A DNA stretch of 64,000 nucleotides. It comes from Polaromonas sp. (lineage in GTDB: Bacteria > Pseudomonadota > Gammaproteobacteria > Burkholderiales > Burkholderiaceae_C). Positions within the stretch are counted from its first letter, which is position 1; each line of letters starts with the position of its first letter. Position numbers and translations under genes: made by a program. Below are positions 1-8,346 of the stretch, in pieces. The notes under the pieces were generated by a model, which worked only from the letters and a program-made list of their open reading frames with translations, was not told the DNA's origin and searched no databases. Location of the stretch: positions 1 through 64,000 of the forward strand of contig NZ_JACDDD010000010.1 of assembly GCF_013817205.1 (NCBI RefSeq). Reading direction: 5' to 3'.

Positions 1-325
1 GCCCACGCCGCCCGCCCCCCCTGCGCCGCCGCGCACGGTAGAAGTCACCCAGGGCGAAACCGAATACATCCGGCCACCGCGTGTGGTTTACCCCTCGCTG
101 AGCCGGCGCAACGGCGAAACCGGTGTGGTGCTGATCGCGGTGTACTACAACGCCGCCGGCCGCGCCGTGCGTGGCAGTGTCTTCAAATCCAGTGGCTTCG
201 AACGCCTGGACCGCGCCGCCTACGAGGCCGTGATGGCCTCACAGGTCACCCCATTCCGCCGTGCAGGTACCGATGCCCATACCGAGTACCTGCTCAAGGC
301 CCCGATCAATTTTGTTCTGGAGTAA
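1..325 (+). CDS. tonB: TonB C-terminal fragment (5' end outside window)
   Basis: The frame is open from base 2 to the stop at 323-325, so only the last ~107 codons are present. It begins with a Pro/Ala-rich stretch (the periplasm-spanning linker of TonB proteins) and continues into a TonB C-terminal domain with the pattern YPSLSRRNGETGVVLIAVY, where the family usually has YP..A...G..G.V.V...V. This domain contacts the TonB box of outer-membrane receptors and passes on energy from ExbB/ExbD. exbB starts 6 bp after the stop, so the three genes form one operon. The N-terminal membrane anchor cannot be seen here. Confidence 0.9.
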   Translation, partial: PTPPAPPAPPRTVEVTQGETEYIRPPRVVYPSLSRRNGETGVVLIAVYYNAAGRAVRGSVFKSSGFERLDRAAYEAVMASQVTPFRRAGTDAHTEYLLKAPINFVLE

Positions 326-331
326 GCAATC

Positions 332-1045
<714 letters not shown>

Positions 1046-1070
1046 CACCGAAACCGAACGGGACTCAACC

Positions 1071-1484
1071 ATGGCTTTTGGAACACAGGACGACACCGAC
1101 GATGTCATGAACGAGATCAACATGACGCCCCTGGTTGACGTGATGCTGGTTTTGCTGATCATCTTCATCATCACCGTTCCGGTGATGAAACACGCGGTCA
1201 ACATCGACCTGCCGCGCGCCACCAACGAGGCGCAGGACAGCAAGCCCGAAACCGTGCGCCTGACGGTGGACGCACAAGGGACCTACTACATCAACGAAGC
1301 GCCCATAGCCGACAAGGACCTCGCGCCGCGCTTCCAGACCGCCGCAGCGCAGAACCCGCAGCCTGAACTGCACATCCGCGGCGACAAGGCCGTGCGCTAC
1401 GAACGTGTGGCCCAGGCCATGGCAGCGGCGCAGCTGTCGGGCCTGCGCAAGATCGGGTTTATCACCGAACCCGACAAGCCCTGA
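1071..1484 (+). CDS. exbD: ExbD, TonB energiser subunit
   Basis: 137 residues, ExbD/TolR family. It has a short cytoplasmic N-terminus, one membrane helix (about residues 19-40, TPLVDVMLVLLIIFIITVPV) and a periplasmic domain. Asp23 in the helix aligns with the proton-carrying Asp of ExbD (Asp25 in E. coli). The gene starts 25 bp after exbB and is followed by an intrinsic terminator, so it closes the tonB-exbB-exbD operon. Family assignment is clear; the choice of ExbD over TolR rests on context. Confidence 0.93.
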   Translation: MAFGTQDDTDDVMNEINMTPLVDVMLVLLIIFIITVPVMKHAVNIDLPRATNEAQDSKPETVRLTVDAQGTYYINEAPIADKDLAPRFQTAAAQNPQPELHIRGDKAVRYERVAQAMAAAQLSGLRKIGFITEPDKP

Positions 1485-1511
1485 CACCAGAGGCCCGCCT
1501 GCCATCGCGCG

Positions 1512-1544
1512 ACGCTTGGAGCCGCAAGGAGCCAGGCGTTTTTT
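1512..1544 (+). terminator. Intrinsic terminator after exbD
   Basis: An ACGCTTGG/CCAGGCGT stem (one G-T pair) around a 12-nt loop is followed by a run of six T. It sits 27 bp after the exbD stop, which separates the tonB operon from hemP. Confidence 0.75.
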
Positions 1545-1616
1545 GTTTTCCATCTCAAGTCGGGTGGTCAAGTCCAGTCGAAAAACAAAATAAAACACCT
1601 TGGTGACTTGACTTTT

Positions 1617-1638
1617 AATTGCGAATCATTATCATTAC
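1617..1638. promoter_or_regulatory. Fur box upstream of hemP
   Basis: The segment GCGAATCATTATCATTA closely matches the core of the Fur consensus (GATAATGATAATCATTATC). It lies about 50-70 bp before the hemP start and just after the tonB-exbBD terminator. Iron-replete Fur repression of hemP is the expected regulation; this is inferred from the match. Confidence 0.85.
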
Positions 1639-1688
1639 CATAACGCCAATCCAATCCACAAACCCCTATCCACCAAGCAATAAACACC

Positions 1689-1907
1689 ATGTCCCTCGCC
1701 CTTCACCCGACCACCCTGAGTTTGCCCTCTCGCGCCACTCGTCAGCCAGGGATGGCCACGCCTGCGGCACCGGCGCGCGATGTGTCGGGCAATGTACTGG
1801 AAAGCACCGAAATCCTGCGCGGCCAGAAGGCCGTGGAGATCAATCACAACGGCCTGACGTACCGCCTGCAGGCCACGCGCCTGGGCAAATTGATCCTGAC
1901 CAAATAG
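1689..1907 (+). CDS. hemP: Hemin uptake protein HemP
   Basis: 72 residues. The C-terminal ~30 residues match the HemP domain: a VEINHNGLTYRLQATRLGKL pattern and a terminal LILTK. HemP proteins are small, Fur-controlled and needed for haem uptake in several proteobacteria; in Burkholderiales they have been reported to act as regulators of haem-receptor expression. The first ~35 residues are low-complexity and not conserved. A strong Fur box lies upstream. No TonB-dependent haem receptor follows; the next gene is on the opposite strand. A GGGGCCT/AGGCCCC hairpin at about 1944-1961 and a two-way terminator at 2040 follow. Confidence 0.88.
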   Translation: MSLALHPTTLSLPSRATRQPGMATPAAPARDVSGNVLESTEILRGQKAVEINHNGLTYRLQATRLGKLILTK

Positions 1908-2039
1908 GCAGTACGCCACACCCGTTTCATCGTGGGGCGATCCGGGGCCTCAACAGGCCCCACAGATCGTTTTTTGCCAGCCAGACCTGCGCCTTCGGGC
2001 ACAAGCATTAGCCAGGCTTTTTTTCTCCACACTGCATGC

Positions 2040-2067
2040 AAAAAGCCGACCTGAAGGTCGGCTTTTT
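2040..2067. terminator. Bidirectional intrinsic terminator
   Basis: A 7-bp GCCGACC/GGTCGGC stem with a TGAA loop is flanked by A5 and T5. It serves hemP on the plus strand and the DUF336 gene on the minus strand. Confidence 0.9.
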
Positions 2068-2072
2068 CACGT

Positions 2073-2130
2073 CAAATCGGGCTCCAGCCCTTGTGCAGCA
2101 AGCGCCAGCAGCTATTGATTCAATAGCGTT
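2073..2130 (+). repeat. Dispersed repeat, copy 1 (intergenic)
   Basis: Member of a ~55-bp family defined in this window. Forward orientation runs TCAAAT, GGCTCCAGCCC, a variable centre with GCGC, AGCAGCTAT, then ATAGC. This copy has all blocks and lies 16 bp after the stop of the DUF336 gene. Confidence 0.85.
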
Positions 2131-2145
2131 CAGCGAGGGCGTGGC

Positions 2146-2553
2146 TTACAGGCCGATGGCTGCCATGCCGGCGCGCGCGATCTGCGCATCTTCGGTGGAC
2201 TTCACGCCGCTGACGCCGACCGCGCCCAGGCACTGGCCGTCCTTCATGATGGGCACGCCGCCTTCGAGCAGGCCCTTGAGCTCGGGCGCGCTCAGGAAGG
2301 ACACGCGGCCGCCATTGATCATCTCTTCATAAATGCGGCTTTCACGGCGTCCGAGCGCGGCGGTGTGAGCCTTGGCCGGCGCGATATGGGCCGAGATCGG
2401 CGCCGCGCCGTCCAGCCGCTGCAGGTGCAGCAGATGGCCGCCATCGTCGACGACGGCAATTGTCACCGCCCAGTTGTTCTTGAGGGCTTCGGCCGTCGCT
2501 GCGGCCGCAATGGCCTGCACGTCGGAAAATTCAAGCACTGCTTTTGATTTCAT
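2146..2553 (-). CDS. Heme-binding/DUF336 (GlcG/HbpS-like) protein
   Basis: About 135 residues from the ATG at 2553. The whole length is a DUF336 (Haem_degrading) domain with AVVDDGGHLLHLQRLDGA near residue 33, a KA.TA segment, and a Gly-rich end (GGVPIMKDGQCLGAVGVSG). The family includes GlcG of glycolate operons and haem-binding HbpS; the role is not settled for most members. An upstream in-frame start would add 14 residues lacking family similarity, so the later ATG is preferred, although its Shine-Dalgarno is weak. It lies near hemP and the tonB operon but on the opposite strand. A haem link is only suggestive. Confidence 0.8.
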   Translation of the reverse strand: MKSKAVLEFSDVQAIAAAATAEALKNNWAVTIAVVDDGGHLLHLQRLDGAAPISAHIAPAKAHTAALGRRESRIYEEMINGGRVSFLSAPELKGLLEGGVPIMKDGQCLGAVGVSGVKSTEDAQIARAGMAAIGL

Positions 2554-2746
2554 GTTTTTTTCGGGGTTGTAGGACAAGAGCGCAAGCATACGCAACTTTG
2601 GCGCTGTCCAAGGGTCACATTACCACCTTAAAACCTGATAGAACCCTCAAAAAAAGTCGGCAGTGCGCAGGGTTAATCCTTGAAATCTGCCGCAGTCCCC
2701 TAAAATGATCTTGCCTGCATATGCTGGCCTCTTGGAGAAGACGCTC

Positions 2747-3436
2747 ATGAATGACAATGTTCAAACCCTTGACCATGGCTACGTTGCCTCTGCCGAGCAG
2801 CGCAACCGGGTTTTGCGCAACACCTACTGGCTGCTGGCCCTGAGCATGCTGCCCACCGTGCTGGGCGCCTGGGTCGGCGTTGCCACGGGCATCACCGCCT
2901 CGCTGACCGGTGGTCTGGGCCTGATCGTGTTCCTGGGCGGCGCCTTCGGCTTTCTTTACGCGATTGAAAAGACCAAGAATTCCGCCGCCGGCGTGCCAGT
3001 GCTGCTGGCTTTCACTTTCTTCATGGGCCTGATGCTGTCGCGCATGATCGGCATGATCCTGGGCTTTCGCAACGGTTCCGAGCTGATCATGACCGCCATG
3101 GGCGGCACGGCTGGCGTGTTCTTCGTGATGGCCTCCCTGGCCAGCGTGATCAAGCGTGACCTGTCAGGCATGGGCAAGTGGCTGTTTGTCGGCGCCATGG
3201 TCGTCATGGTCGGCGGCATCATCAACGTGTTTGTCGGCTCCACCGCCGGCATGCTGGCCCTGTCGGTGGCTGTGATCGGCATCTTCAGCGCCTACATGCT
3301 GTATGACCTCAAACAGATCATGGACGGCGGCGAGACCAACTACATCAGCGCCACCATGCGCCTGTACCTGGACCTGTTCAATGTGTTCCAGGCCCTGCTG
3401 GCCCTGCTGGGCATCATGGGTGGTGAGAAAGATTAA
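2747..3436 (+). CDS. Bax inhibitor-1/YccA family membrane protein
   Basis: 229 residues with about seven hydrophobic segments covering residues ~25-225, as in the BI-1/YccA (UPF0005) family. Bacterial members such as YccA and YbhL are inner-membrane proteins; YccA interacts with the FtsH protease. The conserved Asp-containing C-terminal part is visible (AYMLYDLKQIMDGG, then YLDLFNVFQALLALLG). The ATG at 2747 is chosen because GGAG lies about 10 bp upstream and the preceding in-frame residues are not conserved. The gene is monocistronic and ends in a strong terminator. Confidence 0.88.
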   Translation: MNDNVQTLDHGYVASAEQRNRVLRNTYWLLALSMLPTVLGAWVGVATGITASLTGGLGLIVFLGGAFGFLYAIEKTKNSAAGVPVLLAFTFFMGLMLSRMIGMILGFRNGSELIMTAMGGTAGVFFVMASLASVIKRDLSGMGKWLFVGAMVVMVGGIINVFVGSTAGMLALSVAVIGIFSAYMLYDLKQIMDGGETNYISATMRLYLDLFNVFQALLALLGIMGGEKD

Positions 3437-3460
3437 TTGTCCGCTGCGCTCCAGACGGAA

Positions 3461-3484
3461 AAAAGGGGCCTTTGGCCCCTTTTC
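3461..3484. terminator. Bidirectional intrinsic terminator
   Basis: The stem AAAAGGGGCC/GGCCCCTTTT with a TTT loop is followed by a long T-rich run. It lies between the convergent BI-1 gene and rlmD. Confidence 0.92.
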
Positions 3485-3502
3485 CTTTTCTTTTTCTTTT
3501 TT

Positions 3503-4993
3503 TTAGACGGCGGCCAAATCGAACACGGCGATGGACTCCACATGTGCGGTGTGCGGGAACATGTTGACCACGCCGGCTGAAGTGCAGCGGTAACCCGCAT
3601 CATTGACCAGCACACCGGCATCTCGCGCCAGCGTCGCCGGGTTGCAACTCACGTACACGATGCGTTTTGGCGGCACCCAGTCGCCCCTCTGCAGGTTTTG
3701 CTGCCCACCCGCGTCGTCGCAGGGTACGCCCGTGATGGCCTGCTGGTGCAGCGCGGCCAATGCCTTGAACAGCTCGAACGCACCCTCACGAGGCGGATCG
3801 ACCAGCCATTTGTCGGCCGCGCCGTCCCGCACCAGCATGCCGGGTGTCATCTCGAACAGGTTGCGTGCTACAAATTTGGTAGCTGCCAGCGTCCGTCCTG
3901 CGGGGGCTGAGGCCTGATTTGACAGATAATTTTCACGCGAGCGGGCGACCAGCGCCTCGCTGCCCTCGATGCCCAGCACCTCGCGCGCCTGGGTCGCCAG
4001 CGGCAGGGTGAAGTTGCCCAGCCCGCAAAACCAGTCAATCACGCGTTCGTCACGCTGCACATCGAGCAGGCGCAGCGCGCGCGAGACCAGCACCTGGTTG
4101 ATCTGCGGGTTGACCTGGGTGAAGTCGGTCGGCCGAAACGGCATGGTGATGCCATAAGCCGGCAGCGCATAAGCCAGTTGCTGCGCAGGGTCGCTGACCG
4201 GATCGAGCAGCGTCACCGTATCCGGCCCGCCCGACTGCAGCCACCACTGCAGGCCCGGATGGGCTGCCGCAAAGGCGCGCAGCTTCGCGCGGTCGCCATC
4301 GGACAGCGGCTCCATGTGGCGCAGCACCAGCGCCGTGATGGCGTCGCCGCAGGCCAGCTCGATCTGCGGCAGGGTCTCCTTCGCGTCCATTGCGCCTATC
4401 AGCGCGCGCAGCGGCAGCAGCAGATCGCTGACATGTTTCGGCAACACATGGCATTCGCGAATGTCGGCGACGTAACCGCTTTTGCGCTCATGAAATCCGA
4501 CCAGCACCTCGCCCTTCTTGCGAACAAACCGTACCGACAGACGCGCGCGGTAGCGGTAGTTCCAGGCCGGACCTTCGATGGGCCGCATCACATTTTCTGC
4601 CTTGAGCTTGCCAAGGTGCCAGAGGTTGTCTTCCAGCACACGCTGCTTGACGGCCACCTGCGCTGCCACATGCAGGTGCTGCATCTTGCAGCCGCCGCAG
4701 GCCCCGGTGTGCAGGCCGAAATGCAGGCACTGCGGCCGCACGCGCTGCGAGGATTCACGCAGCAGCGCCATCAGCGTGGCTTTCTCGAACGTGGGTTTCT
4801 TGCGGTAGACGCTGGCGCTGACACGTTCAAACGGGAGTGCGCCGTCGATGAACACCACCTTGCCGTCCTCACGGTGGGCAATGCCCTGGGCCTCGATGTC
4901 GAGCGACTCGACGTTGAGGATGTCGGGCGGATAGTCCACGAGCGGCGTCGCGGGCGCGGATTGTTTCGTTTTGTTCTGTTGTCGTCTGGCCAT
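3503..4993 (-). CDS. rlmD: 23S rRNA (uracil-1939-C5)-methyltransferase RlmD
   Basis: 496 residues, RumA/RlmD family; methylates U1939 of 23S rRNA using SAM. There is a basic N-terminus, then a TRAM RNA-binding domain (about 24-80), then the [4Fe-4S] cysteines (C89, C99, C102 in [14 protein letters not shown]). A Rossmann methyltransferase domain follows, with [12 protein letters not shown] (SAM loop) and [13 protein letters not shown], whose Cys is the catalytic nucleophile. Residues ~358-376, after the [12 protein letters not shown] motif, are encoded by an in-frame copy of the dispersed repeat, which lengthens a loop normally shorter in the family. The reading frame is intact. In Burkholderia this gene follows nlpD-rpoS; here a VOC gene lies between. 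Confidence 0.92.
   Translation of the reverse strand: MARRQQNKTKQSAPATPLVDYPPDILNVESLDIEAQGIAHREDGKVVFIDGALPFERVSASVYRKKPTFEKATLMALLRESSQRVRPQCLHFGLHTGACGGCKMQHLHVAAQVAVKQRVLEDNLWHLGKLKAENVMRPIEGPAWNYRYRARLSVRFVRKKGEVLVGFHERKSGYVADIRECHVLPKHVSDLLLPLRALIGAMDAKETLPQIELACGDAITALVLRHMEPLSDGDRAKLRAFAAAHPGLQWWLQSGGPDTVTLLDPVSDPAQQLAYALPAYGITMPFRPTDFTQVNPQINQVLVSRALRLLDVQRDERVIDWFCGLGNFTLPLATQAREVLGIEGSEALVARSRENYLSNQASAPAGRTLAATKFVARNLFEMTPGMLVRDGAADKWLVDPPREGAFELFKALAALHQQAITGVPCDDAGGQQNLQRGDWVPPKRIVYVSCNPATLARDAGVLVNDAGYRCTSAGVVNMFPHTAHVESIAVFDLAAV
3867..3922 (-). repeat. Dispersed repeat, copy 2 (inside rlmD)
   Basis: Reverse-orientation copy: GCTACAAATTTGGTAGC hairpin, CCAGCG, GGGGCTGAGGCC, TGATTTGA. 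It lies in frame within the methyltransferase domain and adds residues without a stop or frameshift. Confidence 0.85.
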
Positions 4994-5054
4994 GCGCCAT
5001 TGTCTCAGGCTGCGTTACCATTTTCGGCAGGCAAAAGACCAGAAGGAATTGACC

Positions 5055-5483
5055 ATGGAACTGCGGATTTGCATCGACGTTGACGACATGGAACGCGCCA
5101 TCACGTTTTACACCCAAGGACTGGGGCTTCGATGCGGCCGGCGTTTCCAGAATGCCTTCACGGAGATTCTGGGCGCCAGCAGCCCCATCGACCTGCTGCT
5201 CAACGAGGCGGGCACGAAGCCGATCACTGGCAACGTGGCCGAGCGCAGTTACCAGCGCCACTGGACCCCGGTGCACCTGGATTTTGTGGTGGAAGACATC
5301 GATGCTGCCGTAGCGCGCCTGCTGGCACACGGCGCCGTGCTGGAAATGCCGGTCTATAAGCGCGCCTGGGGCTGCATCGCCGGCCTGGCCGACCCTTTTG
5401 GCCACGGCATCGACCTGCTGCAGTTCACCGGGCGCGGTTATGACGAACTGCTGCAACCACCGCCAACACTATCAAATCAGTAG
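5055..5483 (+). CDS. VOC/glyoxalase-family protein
   Basis: 142 residues, vicinal-oxygen-chelate fold. A βαβββ unit starts at ELRICIDVDDMERAITFYTQ, and the second half carries HLDFVVEDIDAAVARLLAHG followed by DPFGHGIDLLQF. The family covers glyoxalase I, dioxygenases and resistance proteins, so the substrate is unknown. AAGGA about 8 bp before the ATG at 5055 supports this start. The last four residues (LSNQ) and the stop codon come from a copy of the dispersed repeat, so the original C-terminus was probably different. The gene lies where rpoS is found in related genera. Confidence 0.8.
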   Translation: MELRICIDVDDMERAITFYTQGLGLRCGRRFQNAFTEILGASSPIDLLLNEAGTKPITGNVAERSYQRHWTPVHLDFVVEDIDAAVARLLAHGAVLEMPVYKRAWGCIAGLADPFGHGIDLLQFTGRGYDELLQPPPTLSNQ

Positions 5484-5524
5484 CTATCCGCGCTTGCTGG
5501 ACGGGGGCTGGAGCCTGATTTGAT
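5469..5524 (-). repeat. Dispersed repeat, copy 3 (end of VOC gene)
   Basis: Reverse-orientation copy: TATCAAATCAGTAGCTA, GCGCTTGC, GGGGCTGGAGCCTGATTTGA. It overlaps the last four codons of the VOC gene and provides its TAG stop. Confidence 0.88.
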
Positions 5525-5545
5525 CTTGAAAATGCGCGACCCATC

Positions 5546-5572
5546 AAAAAAGCCCCGCTCGCGGGGCTTTTT
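5546..5572. terminator. Bidirectional intrinsic terminator
   Basis: The stem GCCCCGC/GCGGGGC is flanked by A6 and T5. It lies between the VOC gene and the convergent nlpD. Confidence 0.92.
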
Positions 5573-5588
5573 CATGGAGGGACCGCGC

Positions 5589-6488
5589 TTATTTCGGCGG
5601 CAGATACTTCGCCGGATCCACCGGCTTGCCCTGGCGGCGGATTTCAAAATGGAGCTTCACGCGGTCGGCGTCGCTGTTGCCCATCTCGGCGATCTTCTGG
5701 CCCTTGCGCACCGACTGGTCTTCCTTGACCAGCAGGGTCTGGTTGTGCGCATAGGCTGTCAGGAAGGTGTTGTTGTGCTTGAGAATGATCAGGTTGCCGT
5801 AACCGCGCAGGCCGGCCCCGGCATAGACCACGCGGCCGTCGGCCGAGGCAATCACTGCGTCACCGGCCTTGCCGGCGATGTCGAGGCCCTTGTTCTTGGC
5901 TTCGTCGAACCCCCCCAGCACCGCGCCCTGCGCCGGCCAGATCCAGGCCACGTCCTCGTCGGTGCCGCTTGCTGCAGGTTTGGATGCGCTGGACGCAGGT
6001 GCAGGCGCACTGGCGGCGGGCGCAGGGTTGCCCGGCGTGACTGTGCTGGACGTCACGGGTCGGGCCACCGCCACAGGTTCTGGCGGCACCACGCGCAAGA
6101 CCTGGCCGACCTCGATCAAATTGGGGTTCTCCAGGTTGCTCCAGCGGCCGATGTCGCGCCAGTTCTGGCCGGTGTCCAGACCGATACGGATCAGCGTATC
6201 GCCGGGCTTGACCGTGTAGTAACCGGGTTTGCCGGCGTTTTCGGCGCCAGGCAGCAGCTTGACGCCGGCCGGGTCCACCGCCACCGACGGGGCGCGTGTC
6301 ATGCCGGTGCCACGGTCTTCGACCGGCGCGCGGCTCAGGCCGGGCGACGAGCTGCAGGCTGCCACCAGCAGCGCGGCGGCGGCCAGCAGGCAGCTCAGAG
6401 CCAGCCGAGCGGTGCCCTTGCCACCGCGGTGCTCTTCAGGGGCCGGGGAAGAAAACGCTGCCATGGGAAGCCCTGCTTGTTGATTCAT
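5589..6488 (-). CDS. nlpD: NlpD-like lipoprotein (LysM + degenerate M23/LytM)
   Basis: About 299 residues. The N-terminal signal ends in a lipobox (LLVAAC). A LysM domain follows (YYTVKPGDTLIRIG ... VGQVLRVV), then a Ser/Ala/Pro-rich linker, then a C-terminal LytM/M23 domain (~190-299). The usual zinc ligands are degenerate: the H.G.D motif reads NKGLDIAG and the HxH motif reads VKLHFE. This is typical of NlpD/EnvC-type amidase activators rather than active endopeptidases. The ATG at 6488 is preferred over a TTG 21 bp upstream. It is the last gene of surE-pcm-nlpD. rpoS, usually next, is absent. Confidence 0.9.
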   Translation of the reverse strand: MNQQAGLPMAAFSSPAPEEHRGGKGTARLALSCLLAAAALLVAACSSSPGLSRAPVEDRGTGMTRAPSVAVDPAGVKLLPGAENAGKPGYYTVKPGDTLIRIGLDTGQNWRDIGRWSNLENPNLIEVGQVLRVVPPEPVAVARPVTSSTVTPGNPAPAASAPAPASSASKPAASGTDEDVAWIWPAQGAVLGGFDEAKNKGLDIAGKAGDAVIASADGRVVYAGAGLRGYGNLIILKHNNTFLTAYAHNQTLLVKEDQSVRKGQKIAEMGNSDADRVKLHFEIRRQGKPVDPAKYLPPK

Positions 6489-6595
6489 TGATAGGTTCGC
6501 CTTTTCCAAATGCCATGAGTGACAGGTGTGACGCTTGGCGCCGGTTTGGGTTCAGGACGGCCAGTGTGCGCAATTTACATGTCTGGCACCCGACC

Positions 6596-7435
6596 TCAGC
6601 TTGTTCCCGATTTTAAAGGCACAAAGTGCACCGCCTCCAGAATCGTCTGAGTGACACCCTGCGCGGTCTTGTCCAGCACCACCAGCGCCTGGGCGCCGCC
6701 AGCCCTGCCGGCAATGTGCATCGGCGCGACCAGACGGCCACCGACGGCCAGTTGCTCCACCCAGGCCGGCGGAATCTCCTCGCCGCCCGCCGCCGCAATG
6801 ATGGCCGCATACGGTGCGCCTTTCGCATAACCCGCCATGCCGTCGCCGAACAGCAGGTGCACATTGGCCAGCCTGAAGGCACGCAGGTTCTCGCGCGCCT
6901 TGTCATGCAGGCCGCGCAGGCGCTCGATGCTGTAGACCTCGCTGGCGAGCTGAGCCAGCACCGCCGCCTGGTAGCCGCAGCCGGTGCCTATCTCCAGCAC
7001 CCGGCCCAGTTTGCCGGACGGACTGCCCGCGCCCTGGCGCAGCAGCTCCAGCATGCGGGCCACCACGTTGGGTTTGGAAATCGTCTGGCCCAGGCCAATT
7101 GGCAGGCTGGTGTCCTCGTAGGCCTGGTTGACCAGCGCGGTATCAACAAAACGGTGGCGCTCTACGTGCCCCAACGCGGCCAGCACCTGCGCATCGGCAA
7201 TGCCCTGCGCTGCCAGCTTCTGGACCATGCGGGCGCGCACCGCGCGTGAATCCATGCCGACACCGCTGGAGATCACGGCTTTAGCCGGAAGTTTGAGATC
7301 AAAAAGGCCTGTAGCCCTTTCCGGATGGGCGCGACCAGCTACATTTTTTGTAGCAGACGGGGTGCCGGCGTCAGGCGCCAGACGCACCGGAAAACCCGGG
7401 CGTTGGACGGCGGTGGGTTTTGCCGGCGGCTTCAT
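6596..7435 (-). CDS. pcm: Protein-L-isoaspartate O-methyltransferase
   Basis: 279 residues; uses SAM to methylate isoaspartyl residues for repair of aged proteins. The catalytic core runs from about residue 58 to the end with the SAM motif VLEIGTGCGYQAAVLAQL and the motif AAIIAAAGGEEIPPAWVEQL. The start overlaps the surE stop (ATGA at 7432-7435), indicating translational coupling. The protein carries a ~57-residue N-terminal extension not needed in compact Pcm proteins; residues ~27-47 of it are encoded by a copy of the dispersed repeat. nlpD follows after a ~107-bp gap. Confidence 0.92.
   Translation of the reverse strand: MKPPAKPTAVQRPGFPVRLAPDAGTPSATKNVAGRAHPERATGLFDLKLPAKAVISSGVGMDSRAVRARMVQKLAAQGIADAQVLAALGHVERHRFVDTALVNQAYEDTSLPIGLGQTISKPNVVARMLELLRQGAGSPSGKLGRVLEIGTGCGYQAAVLAQLASEVYSIERLRGLHDKARENLRAFRLANVHLLFGDGMAGYAKGAPYAAIIAAAGGEEIPPAWVEQLAVGGRLVAPMHIAGRAGGAQALVVLDKTAQGVTQTILEAVHFVPLKSGTS
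7297..7355 (+). repeat. Dispersed repeat, copy 4 (inside pcm)
   Basis: Forward copy relative to the plus strand: GATCAAAAAGGCCTGTAGCCC, GGGCGCG, CCAGCTACA..TTTTGTAGCAGA. It is in frame within the N-terminal extension of pcm. Confidence 0.83.
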
Positions 7436-8238
7436 GCAGCCAGCTGCGTTACAGCGCTGTCGTGTGTGAGTTTGGCCGCTGTTTGCGCCCAGTAAGGCAG
7501 GCGCTCATGGTCGGTCAGGTCCACCTGCAAGGGCGTGATGGCGACGAAGCCGTGTTTGGTTGCAAAAAAGTCAGTGCCCTCGCCCTCTTCCTTGGCCGGC
7601 CCGGCGCCGCCTATCCAGTACATGGTTTCGCCGCGCGGGCTGGTCTGGGTAATCACCCGTTCGGCCGCATGGCGCCGGCCCAGGCGGCAGACCTTGTAGC
7701 CTTTGAGCTGCTCGTCAGGCAGGTTGGGGATATTCACATTGAGCAGCCAGGGCGCCACCGTGGGCAATGCCTCTTCGGCAATTTTTTCGAGCGAGGGGGT
7801 CAGTTGCTGGACCAAGTCGCGAGCGCGGCGGGCTGCCGCGTCGATGTGGCCCCAACCCTTTTCGGTTTGCGAAAACGCAATGGAGGGAATGCCGAACAGA
7901 TAACCCTCCATGGCCGCGCCCACGGTGCCTGAATAAATTGTGTCGTCGCCCATGTTGGCGCCGTTGTTGATGCCGGACACCACCAGGTCCGGACGGTAGC
8001 CCAGCAAGCCGGTCAGCGCAATGTGCACACAGTCGGCCGGAGTGCCGTTGATGTAGCGAAAGCCGTTGGCCGCCGTCTGCACATACATCGGCGAATGCAG
8101 GGTCAGCGCATTCGATTTGGCGCTGTTGTTCTGCTCCGGTGCCACCACCTCCACATCGGCAATGTCCTTCAGGGCTTCGTACAGGGCGATGATGCCGGAG
8201 GCCTGGTAGCCATCGTCGTTGCAGATCAGGATTTTCAT
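7432..8238 (-). CDS. surE: 5'/3'-nucleotidase SurE
   Basis: 268 residues. SurE is a metal-dependent nucleoside monophosphate phosphatase also active on short polyphosphate. The N-terminal motif ILICNDDGY carries the metal-binding Asp8-Asp9 pair; NNSAKSNALTLHSP and VVSGINNGANMGDDTIYSGT are further active-site segments of the family. It is the first gene of surE-pcm-nlpD and overlaps pcm by 4 bp. The conserved stationary-phase cluster usually continues into rpoS. Confidence 0.95.
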   Translation of the reverse strand: MKILICNDDGYQASGIIALYEALKDIADVEVVAPEQNNSAKSNALTLHSPMYVQTAANGFRYINGTPADCVHIALTGLLGYRPDLVVSGINNGANMGDDTIYSGTVGAAMEGYLFGIPSIAFSQTEKGWGHIDAAARRARDLVQQLTPSLEKIAEEALPTVAPWLLNVNIPNLPDEQLKGYKVCRLGRRHAAERVITQTSPRGETMYWIGGAGPAKEEGEGTDFFATKHGFVAITPLQVDLTDHERLPYWAQTAAKLTHDSAVTQLAA

Positions 8239-8346
8239 GCAGCGATTTTACGGTCTCAAGGGTGACAAAGCCGGCCCCCCGCGCGGCCTATTTGCCTTTG
8301 CAAGCTCTCTATGATGTGTTCACCTGACCTCAACGGAGACCCCCTC

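Noticed and set aside
5520-6491. A 323-residue plus-strand frame over nlpD
   Set aside because: It runs antisense to a clear LysM-M23 lipoprotein gene and shows no domain; high-GC DNA gives many such shadows.
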